From Brevibacterium permense (lineage in GTDB: Bacteria; Actinomycetota; Actinomycetes; Actinomycetales; Brevibacteriaceae): a DNA stretch of 64,000 nt. The position numbers and the translations under genes were made by a program. The DNA lies in contig NZ_QYCP01000001.1 in NCBI RefSeq assembly GCF_025506275.1, forward strand, positions 62,001-126,000, written 5' to 3'. Positions 53,009 to 64,000 of this stretch are shown here, in pieces. How positions within the stretch are numbered: position 1 is the first letter of the stretch; every line of letters starts with the position of its first letter. The notes below the pieces were generated by a model. The model was not told the origin of the DNA, did no database searches, and saw only the letters and a list, made by a program, of their open reading frames with translations.

Positions 53009-56531
<3,523 letters not shown>

Positions 56532-56535
<4 letters not shown>

Positions 56536-57332
56536 GCTTCGTCCTCCTCGGTGTCGGCGTCGATGTCGATATCGGCATCGGATGCGTCGGTGTCGGTGTT
56601 GTCCACGACCGTCTCGGCGATGGAGTCCTCACCGTCATCGGTCTCGTCAGCGTCGATTTCTCCGGCACCGGTCTCACCAGCGGCGATGCGTTCGTAGACG
56701 GCGATGAGCTCGCGCACGCGGTCCTCGTCGATGAGGAACTTCACCATCGGAGAGATCTCGAAGCGGTCTTCACCGGCTTTGTGGAGCACACGCAGTCGGT
56801 TGCTCATCCGCGACCACGCGCCGTTGAGATTGCGCTGGAAGGTCGATTCGTCCCCTGTGCGGTAGATCGCGAGGCGTTCATAGACCTCTTCGCGATCGAC
56901 GATGACGCGTTTCTCTCCCGGCGCGGCCAACAGCAGCTGCCGAAGCACCAGCAGCATTGCCGTGTCGAGGAAGGTGAGTCGTTCGCTGCGCACCGCGGCG
57001 GGTGCGTCGATCTCGTCGGTGACGATCTTGCGGGTGAATGCGAATTCGTCGACCCGGTCGATGACGAGGTCGAGGAACAGATCGTGCAGGCGCGAACGGA
57101 CGAGGCTCTCGTCCGCGACGAGGGCTGCCCACAGCTGCGGGGCCTGCGTCCCAGACACATACGGCCCTTTGAGCAGTTCGAGCAGCACTCGGCGGGTGCG
57201 CTCTCCCAGCGTTCCGGTGTCACCGGACCACAGACCGCTGGGGTTGTGGCTGAGGTCGTCCGCGGAGTCGGTGGATTCCATCACCGAGGCGACCCCGGGG
57301 GCTGTGTCGTTGTCGTGGTGGGTGGGGCTCAT
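56532..57332 (-). CDS. jetB: Wadjet KITE-like subunit JetB
   Basis: A 266-residue protein of the DUF4194 family, equivalent to MukE. The core spans residues about 45-215, including RRVLLELLKGPYVSGTQAPQLWAALVADESLVRSRL and FLDTAMLLVLRQLLLAAPGEKRVIVDREEVYERLAIY. The last 45 residues are almost entirely acidic. It joins JetA and JetC into the motor complex. It overlaps jetA by 4 bases and jetC by 4 bases. Confidence 0.92.
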
Positions 57333-58792
57333 AGGGTGACGCCTTCGGTGAAGTAGTGGCGGCGGATCGCGGCAGTGCGGACGATGCCGTCGACGCCGGC
57401 CCAGGTGAGGATTTCGCGGTTGCCGACATCGACGTGGCCATAGGTGCTGGCCAGGGACAACAGGCCGACGACGCTGGCGAGTCCCTGTGTGGCGGGGAAG
57501 GTTTCGAGCACCTCCGCGACGGAGGCCTCGTGGGTGGAGGTGACGACGGAGTTGATGTTCTCGGTGAGTTCGGCGAAGTCGATTTCGGATTCGCGGGCGA
57601 CAGCGATGAGTTCGGCGAAGTCGATCTCGGAGTCCGTGGCCTCGCCGAGTTCCGCTCCGGCGTTGAACTCCTCGGGGTCGTGGAGGATGACCTCGCCGAC
57701 GCTGCCGAGTGAGACGCTGGAGAGTTCGAGGTCGATGCCGATCTCGTCGTAGGGTTTGAGCTCCTGCGACACGGGTGCGGCCGCGGCGAGACCCTCTTGG
57801 AGGAGAGTGCGCATGACGCGGTCGCGTTGGAATTCGTGGGAGTGGACGTAGCGGCGCAGGCCACGAGCGAACTCGGTGAGAATGTCCGAAACCTCGTGGG
57901 ACCCGTCCTTCATCTGGCGCATCAGGGTGCGCAGGGAACGGCGGGTGGCCAGAGAGAGGGTGGCGGAGAAGTCCCGGTCGAGGATGGCGGCGATGTCGTC
58001 GTCGAAGGCCGCGGACTGTTCGGGGTCGCGGACGAGGGCGGAGAACGCCGAGAACGTCCGACCTTCGTCGGAGGATTCGATGAGGTCGACGCCGCGGAAC
58101 ACTTCGTCGAGTACTTGGGACTGGGAGTCTTCGGCGGCGAGGATCGAGACCCGCAGTTCCTGATTCAGTTCTTCGAAGCGGGCGCGCACGCGGGCGAAGT
58201 CGGCGGGCAGTCCCTGCGCCTGCTGGAGGATGTCGGAGACGCGTTCGTTCGCGCGGCGCCTGTCGAGGACAACGGAGCGCGGATCACCGCGGCGCACACG
58301 GGCGATCTCGGCGTCGATGCGGTCGCGTTCGGCGCGCAAGGAGGCGAGGCGGCGAGAGCTGTCCGGGTCGGTGTCGATGGCCAGCTGTCGCACGGATTGG
58401 GCGAGGCTGACCAGCCGGGATTCGGTGGCGGTCTGTGGTGGGGTGCGCAGCTGCTCGAGCATGCGGATGGCATCGAAGCCGGCGGCGGAGAGTTCGTAGG
58501 TTTCGCCTCTGGCGGCGGTGGCGGGACGGCGGACGAGGATTTCGGCGCGACGCCAGTCATCGCAGTACGCCTTCGCTGTCCGCAGCGAGAGGTCGAAGTG
58601 GTCGCGGAGCTCCTCGAGGTCGGCGTCGATGCTTTCGTGCAGATCCTCGGTGTTCATCCTGGTGCCGGGCTTGCCGAGGTGGGCATCGAGGGTTCCGGCC
58701 ATGACAGCGAGGTTGTCGGCCCGGAGCATGCGCAGGGTGGCATTCGATTCGAGCAGTCGCCGGTAGGCGAGCGCGGATGACAGGGCGGACAT
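57329..58792 (-). CDS. jetA: Wadjet kleisin-like subunit JetA
   Basis: A 487-residue protein of the DUF3375 family, equivalent to MukF. The N-terminus has ALAYRRLLESNATLRMLRADNLAVMAGTLDAHLG and a winged helix (RDHFDLSLRTAKAYCDDWRRAEILVRR). A long helical middle follows, then an acidic stretch and a C-terminal winged helix (LASVVGLLSLASTYGHVDVGNREILTWAG). First gene of the jetABCD operon. No clear ribosome-binding site precedes the ATG; the promoter may lie in the 55-base gap or inside the upstream mmcQ gene. Confidence 0.92.
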   Translation of the reverse strand: MSALSSALAYRRLLESNATLRMLRADNLAVMAGTLDAHLGKPGTRMNTEDLHESIDADLEELRDHFDLSLRTAKAYCDDWRRAEILVRRPATAARGETYELSAAGFDAIRMLEQLRTPPQTATESRLVSLAQSVRQLAIDTDPDSSRRLASLRAERDRIDAEIARVRRGDPRSVVLDRRRANERVSDILQQAQGLPADFARVRARFEELNQELRVSILAAEDSQSQVLDEVFRGVDLIESSDEGRTFSAFSALVRDPEQSAAFDDDIAAILDRDFSATLSLATRRSLRTLMRQMKDGSHEVSDILTEFARGLRRYVHSHEFQRDRVMRTLLQEGLAAAAPVSQELKPYDEIGIDLELSSVSLGSVGEVILHDPEEFNAGAELGEATDSEIDFAELIAVARESEIDFAELTENINSVVTSTHEASVAEVLETFPATQGLASVVGLLSLASTYGHVDVGNREILTWAGVDGIVRTAAIRRHYFTEGVTL

Positions 58793-58847
58793 AGGGACTA
58801 TTCTCTGCGCCTAGGCGGGTGCGCGCCAATTCGCGAGTCGAGTGAGG

Positions 58848-59282
58848 TCAACGGCTGTCGATCCTCCCTCCGAAGGTGTCAGGGTCAACAGGTCGGTCCT
58901 TCTTGGGCATCTTGGCCACGACAAGACAATAGGACTCGAGCACGAGGTCGTGGAGAAGGTCGGGATCGAGACGAACGCCGGCCGTTGCGGCGCCGGGTTC
59001 GCCGCCGTCATCGCTTCCCTCCCCAGCGACGGTGATCCAGTGCTTCTTGTTCATGTGATAGCCGGGTGAGATCTCCGCATAGGCGTCGCGCAGCACCTCA
59101 CCGTCGAGGGGATCGATCTTGAGGTTGAGACTCGGAACTCCCCGCAGCTCGTATGCCATCATGAACATCTTCCCGCGCACTTTGTACACGGCATTGTCCG
59201 GTCCGAATGGGTGGTCGAGCTCGACCGAGGGGTACTGCATGGCTTGGTCGTGGGCCGAGCGGAGCACGGTGGCGGGGTCCAT
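58848..59282 (-). CDS. MmcQ/YjbR-family protein
   Basis: A 144-residue protein of the MmcQ/YjbR family, whose small alpha/beta fold resembles DNA-binding CyaY-like domains. Characteristic segments are ELDHPFGPDNAVYKVRGKMFMM, LNLKIDPLDGEVLRDAYAEISPGYHMNKKHWITV and LLHDLVLESYCLVVAKMPKK. The function is not established. It lies upstream of jetA on the same strand and is divergent from the asparaginase gene 53 bases away. Confidence 0.88.
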   Translation of the reverse strand: MDPATVLRSAHDQAMQYPSVELDHPFGPDNAVYKVRGKMFMMAYELRGVPSLNLKIDPLDGEVLRDAYAEISPGYHMNKKHWITVAGEGSDDGGEPGAATAGVRLDPDLLHDLVLESYCLVVAKMPKKDRPVDPDTFGGRIDSR

Positions 59283-59335
59283 GCGTGGAGACTAGCAAAG
59301 GCCACTGACGTAGGAACTGACGTTAGACTCGAATC

Positions 59336-60337
59336 ATGCCTGAGATTCCGCCACGCACCGCCCCTCACCTGCTCTTGGCCGCACTCGGCGGGACCATTGC
59401 GTCGACCGCCGATGCATCAGGTGGGGTTGCTCCAGCGCTCAGCGGCGCGGAGATCGCTGCGGCCGCGGGACTCGATCAGGTCTGGCCGGATCTGCAGGCC
59501 GATTTCACTCAGGTTGCGCAGGTTTCGAGCGCCAATGTCACCCTCGAGATGCTCTTCGACGTCGTCGAGCTCGCCCGTACGTCCGGGGCCGACGGAATCG
59601 TCCTCACCCAAGGCACCGACACTCTTGAAGAGTCCGCGTTCGGGCTCTGGCTGCTCAATGACTCGAGCACTCATATCGCTGTCACCGGGGCCATGCGCAA
59701 TCCGACCCTGCCCGGAGCCGACGGCCCCGCCAATGTCCGTTCTGCCGCCCTCACTGCCCTGTCCGACCAGGTCAGAAACCTGCCTGCGTCCCTTGTATTC
59801 AATGACGAGGTCCACGATCCGAGGTTCGTGACGAAGTCGCACACCACCTCGACGGCCGCGTTCTCCTCCGGGCCCATCCTCGGCGCGATCGGATGGCTGA
59901 GCGAAGACGATCTCCATCTCCCGCACGCGCCCCAGCCTCCGAAATCACCGTTCGCCGGACTTCCCCGTCCGTCTCAGCTGAGCAAGGTCGCCCTCGCCGA
60001 GGTGGGGATGGGCGAACCGGAGGAGACCCTTGATCTCATCGCCGGTTCCGGCTTCGACGGCGCCGTGGTCTCCGGGGTCGGCGGCGGCCACGTCCCCGAG
60101 GAGCTGCTGCCCGCTGTGGCTCGACTGGCGGAGAGGATGCCCGTGGTGCTGGCCTCACGCACCGGTTCGGGTGCGAGCCTGCACCGCACCTACGGCTATC
60201 CGGGAGGAGAGATCGGCCTGCTCGAAGCGGGACTCGTGCCCGCTGGCATCCTCGATGCCCGCAGGGCCCGCATCGTGCTCAACCTGGCGCTGAGCTTCGG
60301 CCTTGACCTCGCCGAGGTGTTCGCTCACTCCGCGTAA
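59336..60337 (+). CDS. ansA: L-asparaginase
   Basis: A 333-residue enzyme that hydrolyses asparagine to aspartate and ammonia. The first catalytic Thr lies in LGGTIAST near residue 20, the second in VLTQGTDTLEESA near 96, and later come VTGAMRNPTLPGADGPANV and SGVGGGHVPEELLPAV. No signal peptide is visible, so it is probably cytoplasmic. The stop is 8 bases from that of the convergent LacI gene. Confidence 0.92.
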   Translation: MPEIPPRTAPHLLLAALGGTIASTADASGGVAPALSGAEIAAAAGLDQVWPDLQADFTQVAQVSSANVTLEMLFDVVELARTSGADGIVLTQGTDTLEESAFGLWLLNDSSTHIAVTGAMRNPTLPGADGPANVRSAALTALSDQVRNLPASLVFNDEVHDPRFVTKSHTTSTAAFSSGPILGAIGWLSEDDLHLPHAPQPPKSPFAGLPRPSQLSKVALAEVGMGEPEETLDLIAGSGFDGAVVSGVGGGHVPEELLPAVARLAERMPVVLASRTGSGASLHRTYGYPGGEIGLLEAGLVPAGILDARRARIVLNLALSFGLDLAEVFAHSA

Positions 60338-60344
60338 CACCTGC

Positions 60345-61352
60345 TCACACCGGTCGGGTCGACCCCCGAACCACGAGTTCCGGGGTGAACCGGCGATCGT
60401 GATGATCGCCCGACGCCGATGCGTTCTCCTGCAGGAGTGTCTCCACCGCCGTCCGCCCGACCATCGCGGCCGGTTGCCGGACCGATGTCAGCGGCACGAT
60501 CGTTGAGAACGCATAGTCGATGTCGTCATAGCCGAGAATCGCAATGTCATCAGGGATGCGCAGGTCGCTGAACATGATGACGGCCTGCATGAAACCGACC
60601 GCCAGCAGATCATTGGCGCAGAAGACCGCATCGGGTCGTCGGTCTGCCGGCAGACCGACGACTTTCTCGCCCGCATCGCGCCCCGCCAGGATCGTCAGTT
60701 CCGGGGTGCTGTACACCGGCAGATCAAGTCCGGACTGATGCGCCCTCTCCGCAGCTCCGGCCAAGCGATCGGCGACTTGCGGCAGCGACTGCGGTCCCCC
60801 GATGAAGACCGGTCGTATGCAGCCTCCGGCAATGATGTGGTCGAGCGCCATCCGCCCTCCGGCGATATTGTCCACCGTCACCGAGGACAGTGCATAGCCA
60901 TTCGAGTCACGGTCGACGAGCATGACGGGAGTGCCCCGAGACGCGATCGATTCGAGGCGCGACAGATCCGAGCCGGTCGGAGTAACGAGCAGACCATTGA
61001 CTCGCTGTTCGGCGAAGAGGTCGAGGTACTTCCCCTCACGCTGTTCGTCAGTACCGGAGTCCCCGATGAGCAGCGCCAATCCGGCCTCATCACAAGCCTG
61101 CCTGGCACCATGCGCAACAGAGGCGAAGAAAGGGTTCGACGTATCGAGCACGACGAGGCCGAGACTATTGCTGTGCCCAGATCGCAGCTGCCTGGCCGCG
61201 GCATTGCGCACGAAGCCAAGTTCCTCGATCGCCTCATTGACTTTCCGCGCCGTCGCTTCGGCGACCTTCGACGATCCGTTGACGACGTGGGAGACCGTGC
61301 CGACCGAGACTCCCGCGCGATCGGCGACCTCGCGCATGCTCACTTTCGCCAT
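60345..61352 (-). CDS. LacI-family regulator of the rhamnose operon
   Basis: A 335-residue repressor with the LacI helix-turn-helix at the N-terminus (VSMREVADRAGVSVGTVSHVVNGSSKVAEATARKVNEAIEELGFVRNAAARQLRSG) and a sugar-binding domain (PVMLVDRDSNGYALSSVTVDN). It is divergent from the transporter-rhaM-rhaI genes. A perfect 18-bp palindrome between them is the likely operator. Rhamnose, or a derivative, as inducer is inferred from the neighbours. Confidence 0.88.
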   Translation of the reverse strand: MAKVSMREVADRAGVSVGTVSHVVNGSSKVAEATARKVNEAIEELGFVRNAAARQLRSGHSNSLGLVVLDTSNPFFASVAHGARQACDEAGLALLIGDSGTDEQREGKYLDLFAEQRVNGLLVTPTGSDLSRLESIASRGTPVMLVDRDSNGYALSSVTVDNIAGGRMALDHIIAGGCIRPVFIGGPQSLPQVADRLAGAAERAHQSGLDLPVYSTPELTILAGRDAGEKVVGLPADRRPDAVFCANDLLAVGFMQAVIMFSDLRIPDDIAILGYDDIDYAFSTIVPLTSVRQPAAMVGRTAVETLLQENASASGDHHDRRFTPELVVRGSTRPV

Positions 61353-61556
61353 GAGTCTCCCTTTGTCATCCGTACTGCTTCAGACGTCCGCACTGTGCCG
61401 CAATCCGTACCGTGGCTCTCTGGAATATTGTCGGCAGGCATGTCTCATTGTGCCTGACGCACCGTCACTCCGGCCGTCGCACCCTCCTCGACCCACACAG
61501 CCGCCAACAACTGCCTTGATGTGACCCGAACTACATGCTAGTGTTCCGAGCAACAA

Positions 61557-61574
61557 TATTGAAACGTTTCAATA
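61557..61574. promoter_or_regulatory. LacI-type operator of the rhamnose operon
   Basis: TATTGAAACGTTTCAATA is a perfect 18-bp palindrome with the central CG usual for LacI-family sites. It lies 92 bases before the transporter gene and 205 bases from the regulator start. The rest of the 61353-61665 gap shows no gene. Confidence 0.8.
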
Positions 61575-61665
61575 CTATCGATTTTCACACTCACACCTTT
61601 CACCGTCACCATCAAGCCCGTCGGATTCGCGAAGTCGCGATCACCGAGCCATCCTGGAGGAACCT

Positions 61666-63027
61666 ATGAAGGACACAACGACGTCGTCCAAATGGAAGGC
61701 CACGGTCGCCGTGGCTATGTCGAACTACATCGAAGCCGGCTCGATCATCGCGATCGCCACGAGCATCAGCCTGTGGCAGACCGAATTCGGCCTCGACAGC
61801 ATGGCCGTCGGCCTGCTGTCCGCCTTGAGCGCCAACGCCTTCGGTGCCGCGATCGGTGCGGCGATCGGCGGTCCGCTCTGTGACCGCTACGGTCGGAAGT
61901 TCATCTATACCTACGACCTGCTCCTGTACATGTTCGGCACGCTGTTCGCGATCTTCGCGTTCAACTTCGCCTCGCTGCTCATCGGCTTCGTCCTCACAGG
62001 CATCGCCGTCGGTGCCGGTGTCACCGCCGCTTGGACCTATATCGCCGAGGAGGCCCCCGACGGCCGTCGGGCCGGCCATGTCGGTGTGGCCCAGTTGGCC
62101 TGGTCGATCGGGCCGATGATCGGCTTCCTCCTGGCCGCCCTGCTCGAACCCATGGGCCTGCTCGGCTCCCGCATCATCTTCGCCCACCTCTTCGTCATCG
62201 CCTTCATCACCTGGTGGGTCCGCCGCGGGCTGAGCGAATCGCGTCGCTGGACGGAGAAGCAGGCCAACCCGAACACCGTGGGCACCTACCGCGGGATCTT
62301 TGAGATGTTCACCAAGAAGAAGAACATCACAGCACTCCTCTTCCTCATCGGCGTCTACGGCCTGTGGAACACGGTGGCCGGTCAGGCCGGAATCTTCCAG
62401 CCCCGCATCTACGAGGCCACCGGACTCACCGACGCCCGCTCCCAGTACCTGTTGCAGGTCCTCGTCTGGGGTCTGACCAGCGCCGCAACGTTCTTCGGCT
62501 TCATGCGCTACGGCGACAAGGTCTCCCGCCGCTGGCTCTACGGCTTCGGCGCCGGACTCGGCGTCATCGCCTGGGCCGTGCTCATCTGGGGACCGGCCGG
62601 TTGGTTCTCCCTCCTCGTCTTCGCCATCGGCTGGGGTATCTCATCCGGACTGGGCGCTCAGGCCTTCTACGGACTGTGGGCGGCCGAGCTCTTCGCCACC
62701 CGCTACCGTGCCTCAGCCCAGGGCTTCATGTTCATGATCGTGCGAGTCATGGTCGGCGTCCTGTCCCTGTGGTTCCCTCTCATGCTCGAGAAGACCGGCA
62801 TCCACGGCGTCGGGTTCCTCATCGTCGGACTCCTCGTCGCAGCCCTGCTCATCGGCATGATCTGGGCACCGAACACCCAGAACAAGACCCTCGAAGAGAT
62901 CGAGATCGAACGCTACGGCCGCCTCCTCGATGCCGATCACGCCACCGAGGTGGCCGCGGGCAATATCCGCACCGACGGAACCGCAACATCCGGTTCGACC
63001 GATTCCACCGCAGTCAGGGAACGCTGA
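61666..63027 (+). CDS. MFS sugar transporter, probable rhamnose importer
   Basis: A 453-residue major-facilitator protein with 12 expected helices. It has the sugar-porter motif GGPLCDRYGRKFIY near residue 70, GVTAAWTYIAEEAPDGRRAGHVG and a late LGAQAFYGLWAAELFATRYRASAQGF. The C-terminal 40 residues are hydrophilic. GGAGGA precedes the ATG. It is the first gene after the LacI operator, and its stop lies 1 base before rhaM, so rhamnose is the likely substrate. Confidence 0.85.
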   Translation: MKDTTTSSKWKATVAVAMSNYIEAGSIIAIATSISLWQTEFGLDSMAVGLLSALSANAFGAAIGAAIGGPLCDRYGRKFIYTYDLLLYMFGTLFAIFAFNFASLLIGFVLTGIAVGAGVTAAWTYIAEEAPDGRRAGHVGVAQLAWSIGPMIGFLLAALLEPMGLLGSRIIFAHLFVIAFITWWVRRGLSESRRWTEKQANPNTVGTYRGIFEMFTKKKNITALLFLIGVYGLWNTVAGQAGIFQPRIYEATGLTDARSQYLLQVLVWGLTSAATFFGFMRYGDKVSRRWLYGFGAGLGVIAWAVLIWGPAGWFSLLVFAIGWGISSGLGAQAFYGLWAAELFATRYRASAQGFMFMIVRVMVGVLSLWFPLMLEKTGIHGVGFLIVGLLVAALLIGMIWAPNTQNKTLEEIEIERYGRLLDADHATEVAAGNIRTDGTATSGSTDSTAVRER

Positions 63028-63028
63028 G

Positions 63029-63412
63029 ATGGAGCGGGTGTGCTTCCGCATGCAGGTCGATCCTGCCCGCCTCGATGAGTACGTCGCGGCCCACCGGGCC
63101 GTATGGCCGGACATGCTCGAGGCCCTCGAATCCGCCGGTTGGCGCAACTACTCCCTGTTCGCGGATCCGACCGGCATGGTCATCGGCTATCTCGAAACGG
63201 ACGACTACGAGGCCGCGCAGAAGGGAATGGAGCTGACGGAGATCAACGCTGCTTGGCAGCAGTCGATGTCTCCGTACTTCACTGCCGGCGGGTCGTTCGA
63301 CGCAGGACCGGAACGAATCCGCGAGGTCTTCCACCTCGAGGACCAACTCGCTGCGGCCCGGGCCGAAGTACACCCCCGAGTGACCACTGCATCGGATCCA
63401 GCGACCCGCTGA
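63029..63412 (+). CDS. rhaM: L-rhamnose mutarotase
   Basis: A 127-residue enzyme that interconverts alpha- and beta-L-rhamnose. The family pattern is clear: MERVCFRMQVDPARLDEYVAAHRAVWPDMLEAL with the catalytic His and Trp, WRNYSLFADPTGMVIGYLETDD, and NAAWQQSMSPYF. The ATG at 63029 follows the transporter stop by 1 base, which points to coupled translation. The last 15 residues are not conserved. Confidence 0.93.
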   Translation: MERVCFRMQVDPARLDEYVAAHRAVWPDMLEALESAGWRNYSLFADPTGMVIGYLETDDYEAAQKGMELTEINAAWQQSMSPYFTAGGSFDAGPERIREVFHLEDQLAAARAEVHPRVTTASDPATR

Positions 63413-63470
63413 TCCCTCAGCCCTTGCCCTGAACTCAGCATCACAGCAACAGTAAGGAACACCCATTCTC

Positions 63471-64000
63471 ATGACCGCTCGCCCCACCTTCGCCGACATC
63501 ACCGATCAGCTCGCCGCACAGGAGATCGAACTGCCCTCCTGGGCGTTCGGGAACTCCGGTACTCGGTTCAAGGTCTTCGGCACCCCGGGCACACCGCGGG
63601 ACCCATTCGAGAAGATCGCCGATGCCGCAAAGGTCCACGAACTCACCGGACTCGCTCCACAGGTGGCCCTGCACATTCCGTGGGACCTCTGCGATTTCGA
63701 TGATCTGGCTGCCCATGCCGCCGGACTCGGGGTGCGTTTGGGCACCGTCAACTCGAACACATTCCAGGACGACGACTATAAATTCGGTGCCCTCACCCAT
63801 GAGGACGATCGCATCCGCGCCAAGGCCATCGACGCCCATCTCGAATGCATCGACGTCATGGATCGAACGGGATCCAGGGACCTCAAGATCTGGCTGGCCG
63901 AAGGATCGAACTACCCTGGCCAAGCGGACATGCGGGGCCGTCAGGACCGCCTCCACGATTCGCTTTCCCAGATCTACGACCGTCTCGGCGAGGAACAGCG
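63471..64000 (+). CDS. rhaI: L-rhamnose isomerase, 5' part (3' end beyond right edge)
   Basis: The first 176 codons of an isomerase of the Pseudomonas-type L-rhamnose isomerase group, which converts L-rhamnose to L-rhamnulose. The visible part has LPSWAFGNSGTRFKVFGTPG, PQVALHIPWDLCDFDDL, GLGVRLGTVNSNTFQDDDYKFGALTHEDDRIR and LKIWLAEGSNYPGQADM, all typical of the barrel. Most metal-binding residues lie in the missing part. AAGGA lies 13 bases before the ATG. It follows rhaM by 58 bases. Confidence 0.93.
   Translation, partial: MTARPTFADITDQLAAQEIELPSWAFGNSGTRFKVFGTPGTPRDPFEKIADAAKVHELTGLAPQVALHIPWDLCDFDDLAAHAAGLGVRLGTVNSNTFQDDDYKFGALTHEDDRIRAKAIDAHLECIDVMDRTGSRDLKIWLAEGSNYPGQADMRGRQDRLHDSLSQIYDRLGEEQ

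Noticed and set aside
57797-58780. Plus-strand frame of 327 codons opposite jetA
   Set aside because: Mirror of the jetA coding sequence: Gly/Val/Glu-rich, no domain, no ribosome-binding site.
58808-58817. CGCCTAGGCG palindrome before jetA as a possible operator
   Set aside because: Ten bases of G/C-rich palindrome are easily found by chance here, and no partner site or regulator supports it.

Overview
The window is high-GC, densely coded DNA with actinobacterial features: bipartite RibBA, a FMN riboswitch before ribD, DtxR/IdeR- and Zur-type boxes, a RecQ with a phosphoribosyltransferase-like tail, and GTG/TTG starts. Gene content and style suggest a Brevibacterium-like member of the Micrococcales. 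That assignment is inference from recognised families; no database was searched. I saw no rRNA, tRNA, CRISPR array, transposase or integrase.

Layout. 1-1.9 kb: two divergent iron-siderophore binding lipoproteins, each behind a DtxR-type iron box. 1.9-6.0 kb: L-lactate use (lldP-lldD, divergent lldR). 6.0-10.1 kb: a large RND exporter with a coiled-coil insertion; copies of one long perfect palindrome lie at 6.03 and 10.04 kb. 10.1-13.1 kb: a zinc-starvation cluster (COG0523 GTPase, zur, a COG0523 paralogue without P-loop, zinc-independent bL36) with two matching Zur-type boxes. 13.4-24.1 kb: nitrate respiration (DUF6457-like protein, mobA fused to a similar domain, narKGHJI, and a cysteine-bearing winged-helix regulator). 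The regulator gene and the mobA/narK promoter region share the dyad TTCTAC-N5-GTAGAA.

24.2-34.3 kb: amidase, DUF998 protein, PEP-mutase/isocitrate-lyase-type enzyme, two-domain VOC protein, RecQ, a small exporter with TetR regulator, and the lysG/lysE pair. 34.4-42.7 kb: lone AAA ATPase, YhgE/Pip protein with a degenerate ABC ATPase, TDT-family exporter, DUF805 protein, MFS/MarR pair. 42.9-47.1 kb: riboflavin operon ribD-ribE-ribBA-ribH under an FMN riboswitch whose terminator hairpin contains the ribD ribosome-binding site. 47.3-49.1 kb: pyruvate oxidase.

49.3-58.8 kb is the defence-like part: a Fic protein behind an 87-bp interrupted dyad, an MFS gene, and a complete type I Wadjet system (jetA-jetB-jetC-jetD), all four genes overlapping by 4 nt. 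58.8-60.3 kb: MmcQ/YjbR protein and asparaginase. 60.3-64 kb: rhamnose catabolism (LacI regulator, perfect operator palindrome, transporter, mutarotase, L-rhamnose isomerase cut by the right edge).

No wholly unknown multi-gene system is evident. The best leads are the nar regulator/operator pair, the Fic dyad, the RND coiled-coil insertion, the P-loop-less COG0523 protein in a Zur cluster, and the two-copy palindrome.
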